Below, piece after piece: positions 1 through 8,487 of a DNA stretch of 64,000 nucleotides. The position numbers and the translations under genes are program-made. This DNA comes from Palleronia abyssalis. GTDB taxonomy: Bacteria > Pseudomonadota > Alphaproteobacteria > Rhodobacterales > Rhodobacteraceae. How positions within the stretch are numbered: position 1 is the stretch's first letter; every line of letters starts with the position of its first letter. The notes beneath the pieces are model-generated. The model made no database searches. It had not been told where the DNA came from and saw only the letters and a list, made by a program, of their open reading frames with translations. Location: NCBI RefSeq assembly GCF_900302445.1, contig NZ_ONZF01000015.1, positions 1-64,000 on the forward strand. Direction: 5' to 3'.

Positions 1-371
1 CCCCGTCAATGTCGCCGACCCGCAGCCGGACAACCTCGCCCGCCCGCATGTCGCAGCCATGGGCCAGCGACAGCATCACCCGCGTCTTCAGGCTCGGTGC
101 CCAGAGATCATGCCGCCGAAGCGTCACGCGGAACAGAAATTTGACGCCAGTCATGGTCTGGTTCCGCGTGCAGATGCTGGTGCCCGTTTCGACAAGATGC
201 TGAAAGTCTCTCACATCATCCGGCGTCGCCGTCTTCGGTGACCGCCCGAGCCAGGCCGCAAACCGCTTGCAGGGGGCTGGTCTGGGATGCAGGGCCAAGA
301 GTGCGCGCAGTCATGTCCGCAATCACGCGCGCGCGCAGCAGCGTCATCGGTGTGGAATGCTGAACATGCAT
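1..371 (-). pseudogene. Remnant of a tyrosine recombinase (integrase), frameshifted and internally deleted, cut by the window edge
   Basis: Read leftward from an ATG at 371, the first frame gives an integrase-like N-terminus (MHVQHSTPMTLLRARVIADM). It runs out of frame near position 267, where the next frame continues as CKRFAAWLGRSPKTATPDD and later TRNQTMTGVKFLFRVTLRR. This is typical of the SAM-like N-terminal domain of XerC/D-like recombinases carried by IS elements. After LRRHDL it jumps straight to KTRVMLSLAHGCDMRAGEVV, the start of the catalytic domain with the box I arginine. About 60 residues usually found between these parts are missing. The remaining catalytic domain would lie left of position 1. 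The frameshift plus the deletion make this a decayed copy. Family assignment is by recognition of these motifs. Confidence 0.72.
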
Positions 372-778
372 GGGACAAATCCTCTGCTCATCGAGGCAAA
401 ATCACCTCGATCAACAGCACACACCCAACATCCCGAAACGCCAAACAAACTCCGATTCAGCGCAGCCTCCGCCGAACGCGCCCTATCGCGAAGCGATTTA
501 GTGATCGAGCCCAAGCCGAGCATTCGGCAGCGTGCAGCGAACAGCCGCACCGACCGGTGAGGCACAAACGTCCCAGAACCTTAGAGGTTTTGCTGGGGTT
601 AGTAAGAGCTAAGGCGCTGAGCCGGGCACGGGACAGAAAGCACCGCGTTAGACTTTGCCTGCGTATCTTTCATGCGTAGACTCGGCAAACATCAACAGAG
701 TTGCTTGAACCAAAATTTTTTTGCTAGCGTCGTCCTATTCAAAGCTTAGCGACGCCTAGCCTAAAGGAAATTTGGCTT
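372..778. other. AT-richer intergenic stretch with no supported gene
   Basis: No reading frame here looks like a protein. The base composition is visibly richer in A and T than the rest of the window. A 7-bp inverted repeat, ATCGAGG (390-396) and CCTCGAT (405-411), lies just upstream of the recombinase remnant. The right end (about 705-770) contains poly-T and AT-rich sequence that probably holds the promoter of the gene at 779, but I cannot fix its elements. Confidence 0.5.
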
Positions 779-1402
779 ATGATCACCAGATTGATTCTAC
801 CCTTCTTTGCCATGATGTTTGCAACCTCGGCGATTGCGGATCCGTTTGTCAGGACCACAGATCAATTTGGCTTTTTCGGCATCGATATTGCTGAAGAGTT
901 CCGGCTGGGCGCAACATGCTCGGTTTCAAATGGGGAAATACGGGATGCAACGGACTTTATCGAGCTCTTGCCAGCGGTAGGAAACTACCTTGCCTATGGA
1001 ACCAAGTTATTCTCCCTCAAGAAAGGCGCGGCTGCCTGTGGAGTTGGCCAATATCAGAGTAAGGCGAGGTTTTACGAGCTGGCGGAATCCAATGGTATCA
1101 ATATGGATATCAGGACATATGCGGCAGGCGTCAAGATAGGAGGCGGGTCCCCTTCTTTTTTCTGCAGGAAATTTGCAATCAACCGGCTTGGATACTGTTA
1201 TGAAGTCATCGGCTTGAACGATAACGCTGATGGCGCCGAGGCCGACGGTGTTTCCGCCTGTATTGAGGTGAACGCCCATTCAGGGCGCCCGATTCAATCC
1301 ATTGTGGTGTTTGCGGGCAATGTGCCAGATGAAGTTTCAAGCCAATGGAATGGACCAAATAAGGCCTTGGTCGAGCAAAAATGCGCTGACCGGAACTACT
1401 GA
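779..1402 (+). CDS. Orphan secreted protein, function unknown
   Basis: A 207-residue protein with a clear Sec signal peptide (hydrophobic residues 5-19, cleavage expected after SAIA). The ATG at 779 follows an AAAGGAA ribosome site at 764-770. The mature part has six or more cysteines (for example in ATCSVS, AACGVG, FFCRKF, GYCYEV and ACIEVN), so disulfides in the periplasm or outside the cell are plausible. I do not recognise a family. The gene is much AT-richer than its neighbours and sits beside a recombinase remnant, so horizontal acquisition is likely. A candidate terminator follows at 1473-1499. Confidence 0.7.
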   Translation: MITRLILPFFAMMFATSAIADPFVRTTDQFGFFGIDIAEEFRLGATCSVSNGEIRDATDFIELLPAVGNYLAYGTKLFSLKKGAAACGVGQYQSKARFYELAESNGINMDIRTYAAGVKIGGGSPSFFCRKFAINRLGYCYEVIGLNDNADGAEADGVSACIEVNAHSGRPIQSIVVFAGNVPDEVSSQWNGPNKALVEQKCADRNY

Positions 1403-1472
1403 GCTTATCAGTAGAATCTAACTTCCCTGTGAAAGCCGACTGTCGTTAAATGGCAGGAAAGTCCGAATTATA

Positions 1473-1499
1473 CCGGACGCTGCGGCACACGTCCGGTTT
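1473..1499 (+). terminator. Candidate intrinsic terminator after the orphan secreted gene
   Basis: CCGGACG (1473-1479) pairs with CGTCCGG (1490-1496) over a 10-base loop and is followed by TTT. An upstream GTCCG (1461-1465) could pair competitively. Confidence 0.45.
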
Positions 1500-1566
1500 C
1501 GGTTCGGAATGCTCAGGTCATACACTTCCAGATCCGCGCACCAGCCCTGGGGGGCTGGCGTCGGGA

Positions 1567-1956
1567 TCAGGCCAGCACTTCGATCGTCACGGGCGCCACG
1601 CCGGTGTCCAGCAGGCCGATATCGGCGGCCGCCTCGCGCGAGAGGTCGATGACGCGGTCGGCGGCGAAGGGGCCGCGGTCGTTGATACGGACGATGACCG
1701 ACTCGTCGGTATGTTCGTTCGTGACGCGCACTTCCGTGCCGAAGGGCAGGGACGGGTGGGCGGCGGTGTGGTCATGCATGTCGAAGGTCTCGCCATTCGC
1801 GGTCAGGTTGCCGTGAAAGCCGGGTCCGTACCATGAGGCCTCGCCCGCGATGACTTGCGTGACGGATGCGCCGTCATGGGCGGGGGCGATGGATGGGACC
1901 GCGAACAGGCAGCTGGCCGCGAGGGCGGTTCGGAAAAGCAGTCTCATACGGGTCAT
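1567..1956 (-). CDS. RlpA-like septal ring lytic transglycosylase family protein
   Basis: This 129-residue protein has a signal peptide (residues 1-26, ending PAHA-like) followed by a double-psi beta-barrel. The barrel carries the RlpA hallmarks: [36 protein letters not shown], and VRINDRGPF followed by RVIDLS. RlpA proteins cleave denuded peptidoglycan strands or act as septal lipoprotein-like proteins. This copy is short, with no SPOR domain and no lipobox, so it is a free periplasmic barrel. It reads leftward between the orphan gene and the divergent kdgK. No operon partner is visible. Confidence 0.85.
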   Translation of the reverse strand: MTRMRLLFRTALAASCLFAVPSIAPAHDGASVTQVIAGEASWYGPGFHGNLTANGETFDMHDHTAAHPSLPFGTEVRVTNEHTDESVIVRINDRGPFAADRVIDLSREAAADIGLLDTGVAPVTIEVLA

Positions 1957-2096
1957 TCATCCCTCCGGGTGATTAATTCTGGGTTGGTCTTTACGTTGGG
2001 TCTCATTCCCGTCTTTCAACCGGGAAACCCGGTGGCATCTGGTCTTGACCGGGCGATTTCGGCTAGGACGGGGCGAGCTTGGGAGGGGGGCGCGTG

Positions 2097-2987
2097 GTGC
2101 CGAAACTGATCTGTGTGGGCGAGTGCATGGTCGAGCTGGCGGAGGTCGGCGACGGCACCTATCGGCGCGGCTTCGCGGGCGATACGTTCAATGCTGCGTG
2201 GTATGCGCGGCAGGCGCTGCCCGGGGATTGGGCGGTCGAGTATGCGTCCTGCATCGGGGTGGATGCGGTGTCCGACCAGATGGCGGCGTTCATGGCCGGC
2301 GAGGGGGTCGGGACGGACGCCCTGCGCCGGGTCGAGGGGCGGACCGTGGGGCTTTACATGATCTCGACCGAGGGGGGCGAGCGCAGCTTTGCCTATTGGC
2401 GCGGGCAGGCGGCGGCGAAGCTGTTGGCTGACGATCCCGACTGGTTGCGCGGCGTGCTGGGGCAGGGGGCGCATGTCCATTTCTCAGGGATCACGCTGGC
2501 GATCCTGGCACCGGACGCGCGGGCGCGGTTCCTGGACGTCCTGCGCGACGTGCGGGGGCAGGGGGTCGGCGTGTCCTTCGACACCAATGTGCGGCCGCGC
2601 CTGTGGGAGGATGCGGAGGTCACGCGCGCGGCGATGATGGCGGCGGCGGGCGTGTCGGATCTGGTGCTGCCCAGCTTCGATGAGGAAGAGGCGCTGTTCG
2701 GGGACGCGGATTCGGCGGCGACGGTGGCGCGTTATGCCTCCGCCGGGGCGGGGTCGGTCGTGGTGAAGAACGGCGCGGCGCCGATGCTGGGCTGGGACGG
2801 GGGCGAGACGGTGGAGGTGCCCGTGGTCCCGGTGGCGCGGGTCGTGGACACGACGGCGGCGGGGGATTCGTTTGCCGGCGCGTTTCTGGGTGCGCGGCTG
2901 ACCGGCGCGGGATTGCGCGACGCGATGGAGCGGGCGGCGGCGGTGTCGGCGCGCGTGATCGGCGCGCCGGGGGCCTTGGTTCGTTAA
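2097..2987 (+). CDS. kdgK: 2-keto-3-deoxygluconate kinase (PfkB family)
   Basis: PfkB-fold sugar kinase that phosphorylates 2-keto-3-deoxygluconate to KDPG, the common end step of galacturonate, glucuronate and unsaturated-uronate catabolism. The N-terminus CVGECMVEL and the C-terminal PfkB signature DTTAAGDSFAGAF (with the catalytic Asp) are intact. VSFDTNVRPRLW is the substrate-side strand typical of KDG kinases. The length of about 296 residues is normal. The start is a GTG at 2094 or 2097 behind a GGGAGGGGGG purine tract at 2081-2090. The gene converges on uxuA and their stop codons overlap in a shared TTAA. The specific substrate is inferred from the surrounding uronate genes. Confidence 0.88.
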   Translation: MPKLICVGECMVELAEVGDGTYRRGFAGDTFNAAWYARQALPGDWAVEYASCIGVDAVSDQMAAFMAGEGVGTDALRRVEGRTVGLYMISTEGGERSFAYWRGQAAAKLLADDPDWLRGVLGQGAHVHFSGITLAILAPDARARFLDVLRDVRGQGVGVSFDTNVRPRLWEDAEVTRAAMMAAAGVSDLVLPSFDEEEALFGDADSAATVARYASAGAGSVVVKNGAAPMLGWDGGETVEVPVVPVARVVDTTAAGDSFAGAFLGARLTGAGLRDAMERAAAVSARVIGAPGALVR

Positions 2988-4183
2988 GGGTGTGACAGGG
3001 CGGCGATGACGCCGCGCAGCTCGGCCAGGCCCTTCAAGCGGCCGATGGCGGGATAGCCGGGCTGGGCCTTGCGGGTCCGGTCGTCGAGGATGTCCTGCCC
3101 GTGATCGGGGCGGAAGGGGATCGAATGATCGCTGCGCCCGGCCTCGCGGCGGCGGGATTCTTCGCGCAAGACAGCGGCGATCACGGCGACCATGTCGGTG
3201 TCCCCGCCCAGGTGTTCGGATTCGTGGAAGGAGGGGCGGGGGCTTGGGTCCTCGCGCGTGGTATTGCGCAGGTGCAGGAAGTGGATGCGGTCGCCCAGGC
3301 GGTCGATCATGCCCGGCAGGTCATTGTCGGCGCGCACGCCCAGCGAGCCGGTGCAGAAGGTGATCCCGTTGGCGGATGACGGGACGGCCTCCATCACGGC
3401 GGCATAGTCGGCTTCGGTGGACATGATGCGCGGCAGGCCCAGAAGCGGGAAGGGCGGGTCGTCGGGGTGACAGCAGAGGCGCAGGCCAAGCTGGTCGGCG
3501 GTGGGGGTCACGGCCTGAAGGAAGGCGATGAGGTTGGCGCGCAGGGTTTCGGCGTTGATGGCCGCGTAATCGGCCAGGCGGGCGCGGATGTCGGCCATCG
3601 ACAGCGTCTCGGCCGCGCCGGGCAGGCCGCAGACGACGTTTCGGGCGATCGCGTCGCGCGCGGTGTCGTCCATGGCGGCGTGGCGACGGGCGGCTTCGGC
3701 GCGGGTGGCGTCGTCGTAGTCGGCTTCGGCATCCTGGCGGCCCAGGATGTGCAGGTCGAACGCGGCGAAATCGAGGAAGTCGAAGCGCATGCAGGTGGCA
3801 CCCGACGGGACCTCGTGCGCGAGGTTCGTGCGGGTCCAGTCGAGGACGGGCATGAAGTTGTAGCACACCGTCTGAATCCCGGCGGCGGCCAAGGCGTGCA
3901 GGCTGTCGCGCCACGCGTCGATATGGGCGGGGGCCTTGGCGGTGGCCAGCTTGATGTCTTCCGACACCGGCAGGCTTTCGACCACGTCCCATGTCAGGCC
4001 CGAGGGGCGGCCGTCGCTGCGGGTCGCGACCTGGCGCTGGCGGGTGGCGATCTGATCCTCGGTCCAGGCGGTGCCGGGGGGGACGTGGTGAAGTGCTGTG
4101 ACCACGCCTTCGGCGCCCGCGGCGCGCACGTCCTCGATCAGGACCTTGTCGTCCGGTCCGAACCATCTCCAGGTTTGTCGCAT
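2984..4183 (-). CDS. uxuA: Mannonate dehydratase
   Basis: A 399-residue protein of the UxuA family (TIM barrel, Mn/Fe dependent), which dehydrates D-mannonate to 2-keto-3-deoxygluconate. The opening MRQTWRWFGPDDKV and the segment GAEGVVTALHHVPPGTAW are diagnostic. Later family segments include CYNFMPVLDWTRT, LRLCCHPDDPPFPLLGLPR, ITFCTGSLGVR and HFLHLRN, carrying the metal-binding Cys and His. The start is the ATG at 4183. An ACTAG-N-ATACTAG element lies 24 bases upstream (4207-4220), suggesting GntR control. Its product feeds the neighbouring convergent kdgK. Confidence 0.93.
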   Translation of the reverse strand: MRQTWRWFGPDDKVLIEDVRAAGAEGVVTALHHVPPGTAWTEDQIATRQRQVATRSDGRPSGLTWDVVESLPVSEDIKLATAKAPAHIDAWRDSLHALAAAGIQTVCYNFMPVLDWTRTNLAHEVPSGATCMRFDFLDFAAFDLHILGRQDAEADYDDATRAEAARRHAAMDDTARDAIARNVVCGLPGAAETLSMADIRARLADYAAINAETLRANLIAFLQAVTPTADQLGLRLCCHPDDPPFPLLGLPRIMSTEADYAAVMEAVPSSANGITFCTGSLGVRADNDLPGMIDRLGDRIHFLHLRNTTREDPSPRPSFHESEHLGGDTDMVAVIAAVLREESRRREAGRSDHSIPFRPDHGQDILDDRTRKAQPGYPAIGRLKGLAELRGVIAALSHP

Positions 4184-4206
4184 CAGTTCCCCCCCTTGGT
4201 GTCGAA

Positions 4207-4220
4207 ACTAGGATACTAGT
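4207..4220. promoter_or_regulatory. Probable GntR-family operator upstream of uxuA
   Basis: The sequence ACTAGGATACTAGT is an imperfect palindrome of two CTAG half sites four bases apart, embedded next to a perfect ATACTAGTAT. An almost identical element, ACTAGCATACTAGA read on the minus strand, is found at 28446-28459 in the uxaC/GntR divergent promoter. The shared element between two uronate genes 24 kb apart supports a common repressor, most simply one of the two GntR proteins here. Confidence 0.65.
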
Positions 4221-4311
4221 ATGCCGGGCGGGCGGCAAGCGGTGCCGGGCATGGTCCAAGGTCGCGTGCGCCTGCTATGCACATCCCGGAACCAAGGGAG
4301 AGGGTTGGCCG

Positions 4312-4899
4312 ATGGAATTGCCCGACACGATCACGCACTACCATTCCCGATCGGACCGGCCGTTCCAGAACCTGAGCGATCTGCCACCCGACGCATTGGC
4401 AGAGGTGCTTGCGGCGTTGAAGCGCCGCAAGGCGCGCGACCCGGCGTTCAGACGGGTGTTCGGCGGGCGGTACATGGAGTTTCGGCGCAGAACAGAGGAC
4501 AAGATGCGCACGCTGTTCGAAGCGCGGGGCGGCAAGCCGGACCGGCGGTCGCCGCATTACTTCGTGCTTGGCGACTGTCCCTGGTTCGCGGGGCTGTATC
4601 CCGACACCGGCACGGTCACGCTGGACTGGCGGTCCCTACCGCGCGCGCAGGCCAGTTTCACCTATCCCGACAGTTTCGTGGCGATGCGGCTGGGTCCGGA
4701 GTACGGTTTGCCCCCCGAGCCCGTGCAACCCTATCACGACCGGGTCTTCTTTCTGGACGAGCTTGCCGAGGTCGTGGCGGCGCATGGGCTGCCGGATGGT
4801 GCGGCGGACGCGGATTACGAGGGGTATCACGCGCGCCGGTTCGAGACGTATATCGAGGTGCAGGTCTGGGCCGATCATCCGGTCGCCGGGATTGCGTGA
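4312..4899 (+). CDS. Conserved hypothetical protein
   Basis: A 195-residue soluble protein without signal peptide or membrane segment. It begins MELPDTITHYHSRSDRPFQNLSDL and contains PHYFVLGDCPWFAGLYPD, SFTYPDSFVAMRLGPEYGLP and PYHDRVFFLDELAEVV. I have the impression that similar proteins are widespread in Actinobacteria and Proteobacteria, but I know of no function. It is divergent from uxuA and 40 bases ahead of the GntR gene at 4940, so it may be co-transcribed with that regulator. An uncharacterised role near uronate metabolism is possible but unproven. Confidence 0.75.
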   Translation: MELPDTITHYHSRSDRPFQNLSDLPPDALAEVLAALKRRKARDPAFRRVFGGRYMEFRRRTEDKMRTLFEARGGKPDRRSPHYFVLGDCPWFAGLYPDTGTVTLDWRSLPRAQASFTYPDSFVAMRLGPEYGLPPEPVQPYHDRVFFLDELAEVVAAHGLPDGAADADYEGYHARRFETYIEVQVWADHPVAGIA

Positions 4900-4939
4900 G
4901 GCGGGCGGAATGGCCCCTTCGGGGGAGGGAGGAGGGATC

Positions 4940-5662
4940 ATGGCACAGACGACGCCGGGGCGGCGGGGCAGGATGGTGCTGGACCTGGTCGCCGATCTGC
5001 GCGGGCGGATCGCCACAGGCGAGTTTCCCGTGGGCAGCCGCTTGCCAAGCGAGGCGAAGCTGTGCGCCGAGACGGGGGTCAGCCGGACGGTTCTGCGCGA
5101 GGCGGTGGCCGCGTTGCGCGCTGACGGTCTTTTGGAGCCGCGACAGGGATCGGGGGTCTATGTCACCGCCCCTCCCGAGGTCGAGGCGGGGGCCTTTCGC
5201 GACGTGGACCCGTCGCGCGTGTCGTCGGTGATCGAGATCCTCGAGCTGCGCATCGCGTTGGAGGTCGAGGCGGCGGCGCTGGCGGCGCGGCGACGCTCGG
5301 CCCGGCAGGAGGAGGAGATCGTCGCCCGGTTCGACGAGATGGAGGCGCTGATCGCGGCGGGCGACACCTCGGTCGACGCGGATTTCGCGCTGCATGTTGC
5401 GATCGCGCGGGCGTCGAACAATAGCCGGTTCGAGGAATGCCTGACCCTGATCGGGCCGAACGTCATTCCGCGCCGGTCGGTGCGTCCGGGCGGCACCCGG
5501 ACTGCGGATCCGGAGTATCTGCGGCTTTTGTCGCGTGAGCATCGCGAGATCGTTGCGGCGATCCTGGGTGGCGATGACGCGGCGGCGTCGCGGGCGATGC
5601 GCCAGCACCTGCAAGGCAGCCTGGCGCGGTATCGCGCGCTTCTGGGGCGCAGGACGGACTGA
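4940..5662 (+). CDS. GntR/FadR-family (FCD) transcriptional regulator
   Basis: A 240-residue regulator. The N-terminal winged helix spans residues about 14-75 and includes IATGEFPVGSRLPSEAKLCAE and VSRTVLREAVAALRADGLLE, ending QGSGVYVT. The C-terminal all-helical FCD ligand domain has the metal/ligand residues DADFALHVAIARAS and SREHREIVAAI. The ATG at 4940 follows a GGAGGAGGGA ribosome site. Family members in uronate clusters (UxuR/ExuR/GguR types) usually repress and are released by a uronate or keto-deoxy intermediate. Here the CTAG-N4-CTAG elements at 4207 and 28446 are candidate targets, though the second GntR (28521) competes for that role. Confidence 0.9.
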   Translation: MAQTTPGRRGRMVLDLVADLRGRIATGEFPVGSRLPSEAKLCAETGVSRTVLREAVAALRADGLLEPRQGSGVYVTAPPEVEAGAFRDVDPSRVSSVIEILELRIALEVEAAALAARRRSARQEEEIVARFDEMEALIAAGDTSVDADFALHVAIARASNNSRFEECLTLIGPNVIPRRSVRPGGTRTADPEYLRLLSREHREIVAAILGGDDAAASRAMRQHLQGSLARYRALLGRRTD

Positions 5663-5685
5663 GCCGCCCCCGCCGCAGGGATGAC

Positions 5686-5705
5686 GGGGGCGCCAGAGCG
5701 CCCCC
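5686..5705. terminator. Bidirectional stem-loop between convergent genes
   Basis: GGGGGCGC (5686-5693) pairs perfectly with GCGCCCCC (5698-5705) across a CAGA loop. It sits between the stops of the GntR gene and the chemoreceptor gene. There is no long T-run in either direction, so its strength as an intrinsic terminator is uncertain. Confidence 0.55.
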
Positions 5706-5720
5706 GATGCCCCGCACGGC

Positions 5721-7901
5721 TTAACCGGCGTAGCGCTGGAAATCCGCGTCTGACACGGCCTCGGGGTCGAGGTCCATGTCGAGGTCGATATGCCCCGTAG
5801 GCGCTGGCGCCGGCCGGGCGGGCGTCAGCGCGGTGACCTTCGGGCGCGGGGCGTCATTCGCGGGTTTGGCCGGGGCCGGTTTGGCGTGCGGTGCCGTGGC
5901 GGTCGTGTCCGCCAGGGCCGCCAGCTTGAAGTAGGAGATCACCCCGTTGAGCTGCTGGGACTGGGCCGCGAGTTGCTGGCTGGTCGCGGCCGATTGTTCC
6001 GCCGCGGCCGAGTTCTGCTGGATCACGGTGTTCAGCTCGCGGATGGCGAGGTTGATCTGATCGGCGCCGGTATTCTGTTCGCGCGTCGAGGCCGAGATTT
6101 CGGAAACCAGGTCCGCCGTGCGCTGGATGTTGGGCAAAAGCGCTTCGAGCATGCGTCCCGCCCGGCCCGAGACGTCCAGGGTTTCGGCCGAAAGCTGGCT
6201 GATCTCGGTCGCGGCCTGACTGCTGCGTTCGGCCAGTTTGCGCACCTCGGACGCGACGACGGCGAAGCCCTTGCCGTGAGTGCCGGCGCGGGCGGCCTCG
6301 ACGGCCGCGTTCAGGGCCAGAAGATCGGTCTGGCGCGCGATCTCCTGGATGATGGTGATCCGCTCGGCGATGGTCTGCATCGCGGTGACCGCCGTGCTCA
6401 CCGTTTCGCCCGACTTGCGGGCGTCGTCGGCGGACTGGCTGGCGATCGCTTCGGTCTGGGCGGCGTTGTCGGCGTTCTGGCGGATGTTGGCGGCCATCTC
6501 CTCCATCGAGGCGGAGGCTTCTTCCACGGCGGCGGCCTGTTGGTTGGTCCCCGAGGAAAGCTGTTCGGCGGTGGCGGCCATGTTCGAGGCGCCGTCGGCC
6601 ACATGCGCCGCGCTGACGCCCGCGTTCGAGATCACCTCGCGCAGTTTGTGCACCATCTTCCGAAGCGCGAGGCCCAGCCGGTCCTCGGGCGAGCGTGGCG
6701 TGACGTCGACCTCGAGCTCGCCCATGGCGATCCGGTCGGCGATATCGGCGCGGGCGCGCAGGCTGGCGGCCAGGCGTTCCACGGCGCGCAGGACCGCGCC
6801 GATCTCGTCCCGGCGGGTCGATTCGGTGCTGGTGAACTCGGTCGATCCGGTTTCCAGCAGGTCCACCGTGCGCGTCATCGCCGCCATGCCGGTCAGGAAC
6901 GCCCGGAGCGCGAACAGCGCGATCAGCAGCGCCGCACCGATCGCCGCCCCGCCCAGCGTGAGGATCACGATAAGCTGGCGCCGCTCGGTCGAGATGGCGC
7001 GCGTCAGGGAGTGGGCGCCCTCGGCGATGATCTGGTCGTGGACGTTCTTGATCAGGTCGAGGCGCTGGGTCGCGGCGGCGAACCAGTCGGCCCCGTCGAT
7101 GCCCTGGCCGTCCTTCGTTTCCCCGATCGTCGACAGTACCGCGCGCCAGTCCGTCACCTGCTGGACCGCCGGGCCCTGCACGGTCCGCTCGAAAAGCGCG
7201 CGGTCCCCTTCGGACGCCTGGGCGTGGAACCGGTCGAGGGCCATCTGCTCGCCGGTCAGACGGGCGAGGTAGGTCTGGAACGCTTCGGGCGTGACCGTCC
7301 CGGTTGCCGCCTGATTGAACAGGGCCGCGCCGAACGCGCGTTCGAGGCCGCCATGCTCCTTCGCCTCGACCAGCGAGACATAGGGCTGCAATTCGCGCGC
7401 CACCTGGAGGTTGGGGCTGTAGGCCACGGTGTTGCGGATGACGTCGATCAGCTCGTCGATGCGGGCGGTGTAGAACGCCGCGGCCTGGCCCGGGGTGTCG
7501 AGCGTCGTGGAGACCCGGGTCCGGAACTCGGGCACGCCGTCGAGCCCGGTTTCGATCCTGGACAGGTCGGTGCCGAGGGCGGGGATTTCCTGTTCGATGC
7601 CGCTGTCGCGCAGGAAGGCGGCGAAGCGCGCGCGTTCGGCATCGACCGCCCGGCGTTGGTCCTGAAGGGCCGTGGCGAGGTCGTCGGGGCGGCCGGCGGT
7701 GATGTACCCGACACTGCGGCCACGTTCGACCTGGAGTTCGTGGACCAGGTCGCCGGCCTTGTCGGCCAGCCCGACGACGCCCCCCAGATCGTGGAGCTTT
7801 GTCAGCTCGCGCTTGTGTTCGACCGCGAGAACACCGAGCAGGCCGAGAGTGGTGAGGAGGGGGATGACGATCGCGAGGGCGACCCGAAGCTTGAGGTTCA
7901 T
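5721..7901 (-). CDS. Methyl-accepting chemotaxis protein with NIT sensor domain
   Basis: A chemoreceptor of about 726 residues. A short cytoplasmic N-terminus and first TM (residues 5-26) precede a periplasmic, all-helical NIT domain ([22 protein letters not shown] and following; NIT is a nitrate/nitrite-sensing family). A second TM lies near residues 310-335, then HAMP. The signalling domain contains the hairpin-tip sequence [20 protein letters not shown] and the [17 protein letters not shown] segment. The proline-rich C-terminus has no clear CheR pentapeptide. The ATG at 7901 was chosen because it directly precedes the first TM and has an AGGG-type ribosome site. No che genes are nearby, so it would feed a chemotaxis pathway encoded elsewhere. 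Confidence 0.9.
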   Translation of the reverse strand: MNLKLRVALAIVIPLLTTLGLLGVLAVEHKRELTKLHDLGGVVGLADKAGDLVHELQVERGRSVGYITAGRPDDLATALQDQRRAVDAERARFAAFLRDSGIEQEIPALGTDLSRIETGLDGVPEFRTRVSTTLDTPGQAAAFYTARIDELIDVIRNTVAYSPNLQVARELQPYVSLVEAKEHGGLERAFGAALFNQAATGTVTPEAFQTYLARLTGEQMALDRFHAQASEGDRALFERTVQGPAVQQVTDWRAVLSTIGETKDGQGIDGADWFAAATQRLDLIKNVHDQIIAEGAHSLTRAISTERRQLIVILTLGGAAIGAALLIALFALRAFLTGMAAMTRTVDLLETGSTEFTSTESTRRDEIGAVLRAVERLAASLRARADIADRIAMGELEVDVTPRSPEDRLGLALRKMVHKLREVISNAGVSAAHVADGASNMAATAEQLSSGTNQQAAAVEEASASMEEMAANIRQNADNAAQTEAIASQSADDARKSGETVSTAVTAMQTIAERITIIQEIARQTDLLALNAAVEAARAGTHGKGFAVVASEVRKLAERSSQAATEISQLSAETLDVSGRAGRMLEALLPNIQRTADLVSEISASTREQNTGADQINLAIRELNTVIQQNSAAAEQSAATSQQLAAQSQQLNGVISYFKLAALADTTATAPHAKPAPAKPANDAPRPKVTALTPARPAPAPTGHIDLDMDLDPEAVSDADFQRYAG

Positions 7902-8094
7902 GAGGGAACCCTTCCGAGAAAATCTATGACATCTGCCAACGGAATCAGGGGGATAAGCCCGTGACTCCATTTAGACGGGGACGTCATAGATGAGACACTT
8001 TAACGCATCGTTGCCGCAGATCAGGAATTCTGCCCCCGCCCCGGTGAAGCGGGTCGGGCTGTGATTTCATATTGGTATGATGAATTTCGGCTTG

Positions 8095-8106
8095 CATCAT
8101 ATGATG
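8095..8106. promoter_or_regulatory. Palindrome upstream of kdgF-kduI-kduD
   Basis: CATCATATGATG is a perfect 12-bp palindrome 44 bases before kdgF. A second AT-rich element, ATTGGTATGATGAAT, lies just upstream at about 8071-8085. Both are in the promoter position for the operon and are candidate operator half-sites. Which regulator binds is unknown, and neither matches the CTAG element of uxuA and uxaC. Confidence 0.4.
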
Positions 8107-8149
8107 GCGCGATGCCACCACTCGCGCGACCGGACTGGAGGGGACCCCG

Positions 8150-8470
8150 ATGACTGACCTTTTGCAGACCTACCCGGCGGCGCACCCCGATCCGGGCGTC
8201 ACCCGGCAGGTCTTGAGCGACGCGCCCGAGCTGATGGTGGTGTCCTTCAGCTTCGAGGCGGGGGCCGAGGGCAAGCTGCACGATCATGTGCACGTCCAGT
8301 CGACCTATATCCGCGCGGGGCGGTTCCGCTTTACCGTGGGCGACGATACGTTCGAGGTCGGCCCCGGCGACAGTTTCGTCATCCCGTCGGGCGCGCGGCA
8401 TGGCTGCGTCTGCCTGGAGCCGGGCGAGCTGATCGACACCTTCACCCCGCGCCGCGACGATTTTCTTTGA
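8150..8470 (+). CDS. kdgF: Cupin protein, KdgF-type pectin degradation protein
   Basis: A small single-domain cupin of 106 residues. The cupin metal motif appears as HDHVHVQSTYIRAGRFRF with later GDSFVIPSGARHGC. KdgF promotes conversion of the unsaturated uronate released from pectin or alginate into its linear keto form ahead of KduI. Length and context fit, since it is followed 17 bases later by kduI and then kduD. The start has a GGAGGGG ribosome site. The KdgF assignment depends on the neighbours, because many small cupins look alike. Confidence 0.82.
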   Translation: MTDLLQTYPAAHPDPGVTRQVLSDAPELMVVSFSFEAGAEGKLHDHVHVQSTYIRAGRFRFTVGDDTFEVGPGDSFVIPSGARHGCVCLEPGELIDTFTPRRDDFL

Positions 8471-8487
8471 TCCATCCGGAGGACCCA

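Noticed and set aside
1541-1558. Hairpin CCAGCCC / GGGCTGG as terminator of the RlpA-like gene
   Set aside because: The stem is short and has no T-run on the minus strand. It may be chance in GC-rich DNA.
5790-7964. Long plus-strand open frame opposite the chemoreceptor gene
   Set aside because: The minus-strand product has NIT, HAMP and MCP signalling motifs. The plus-strand product is Gly/Arg-rich noise.
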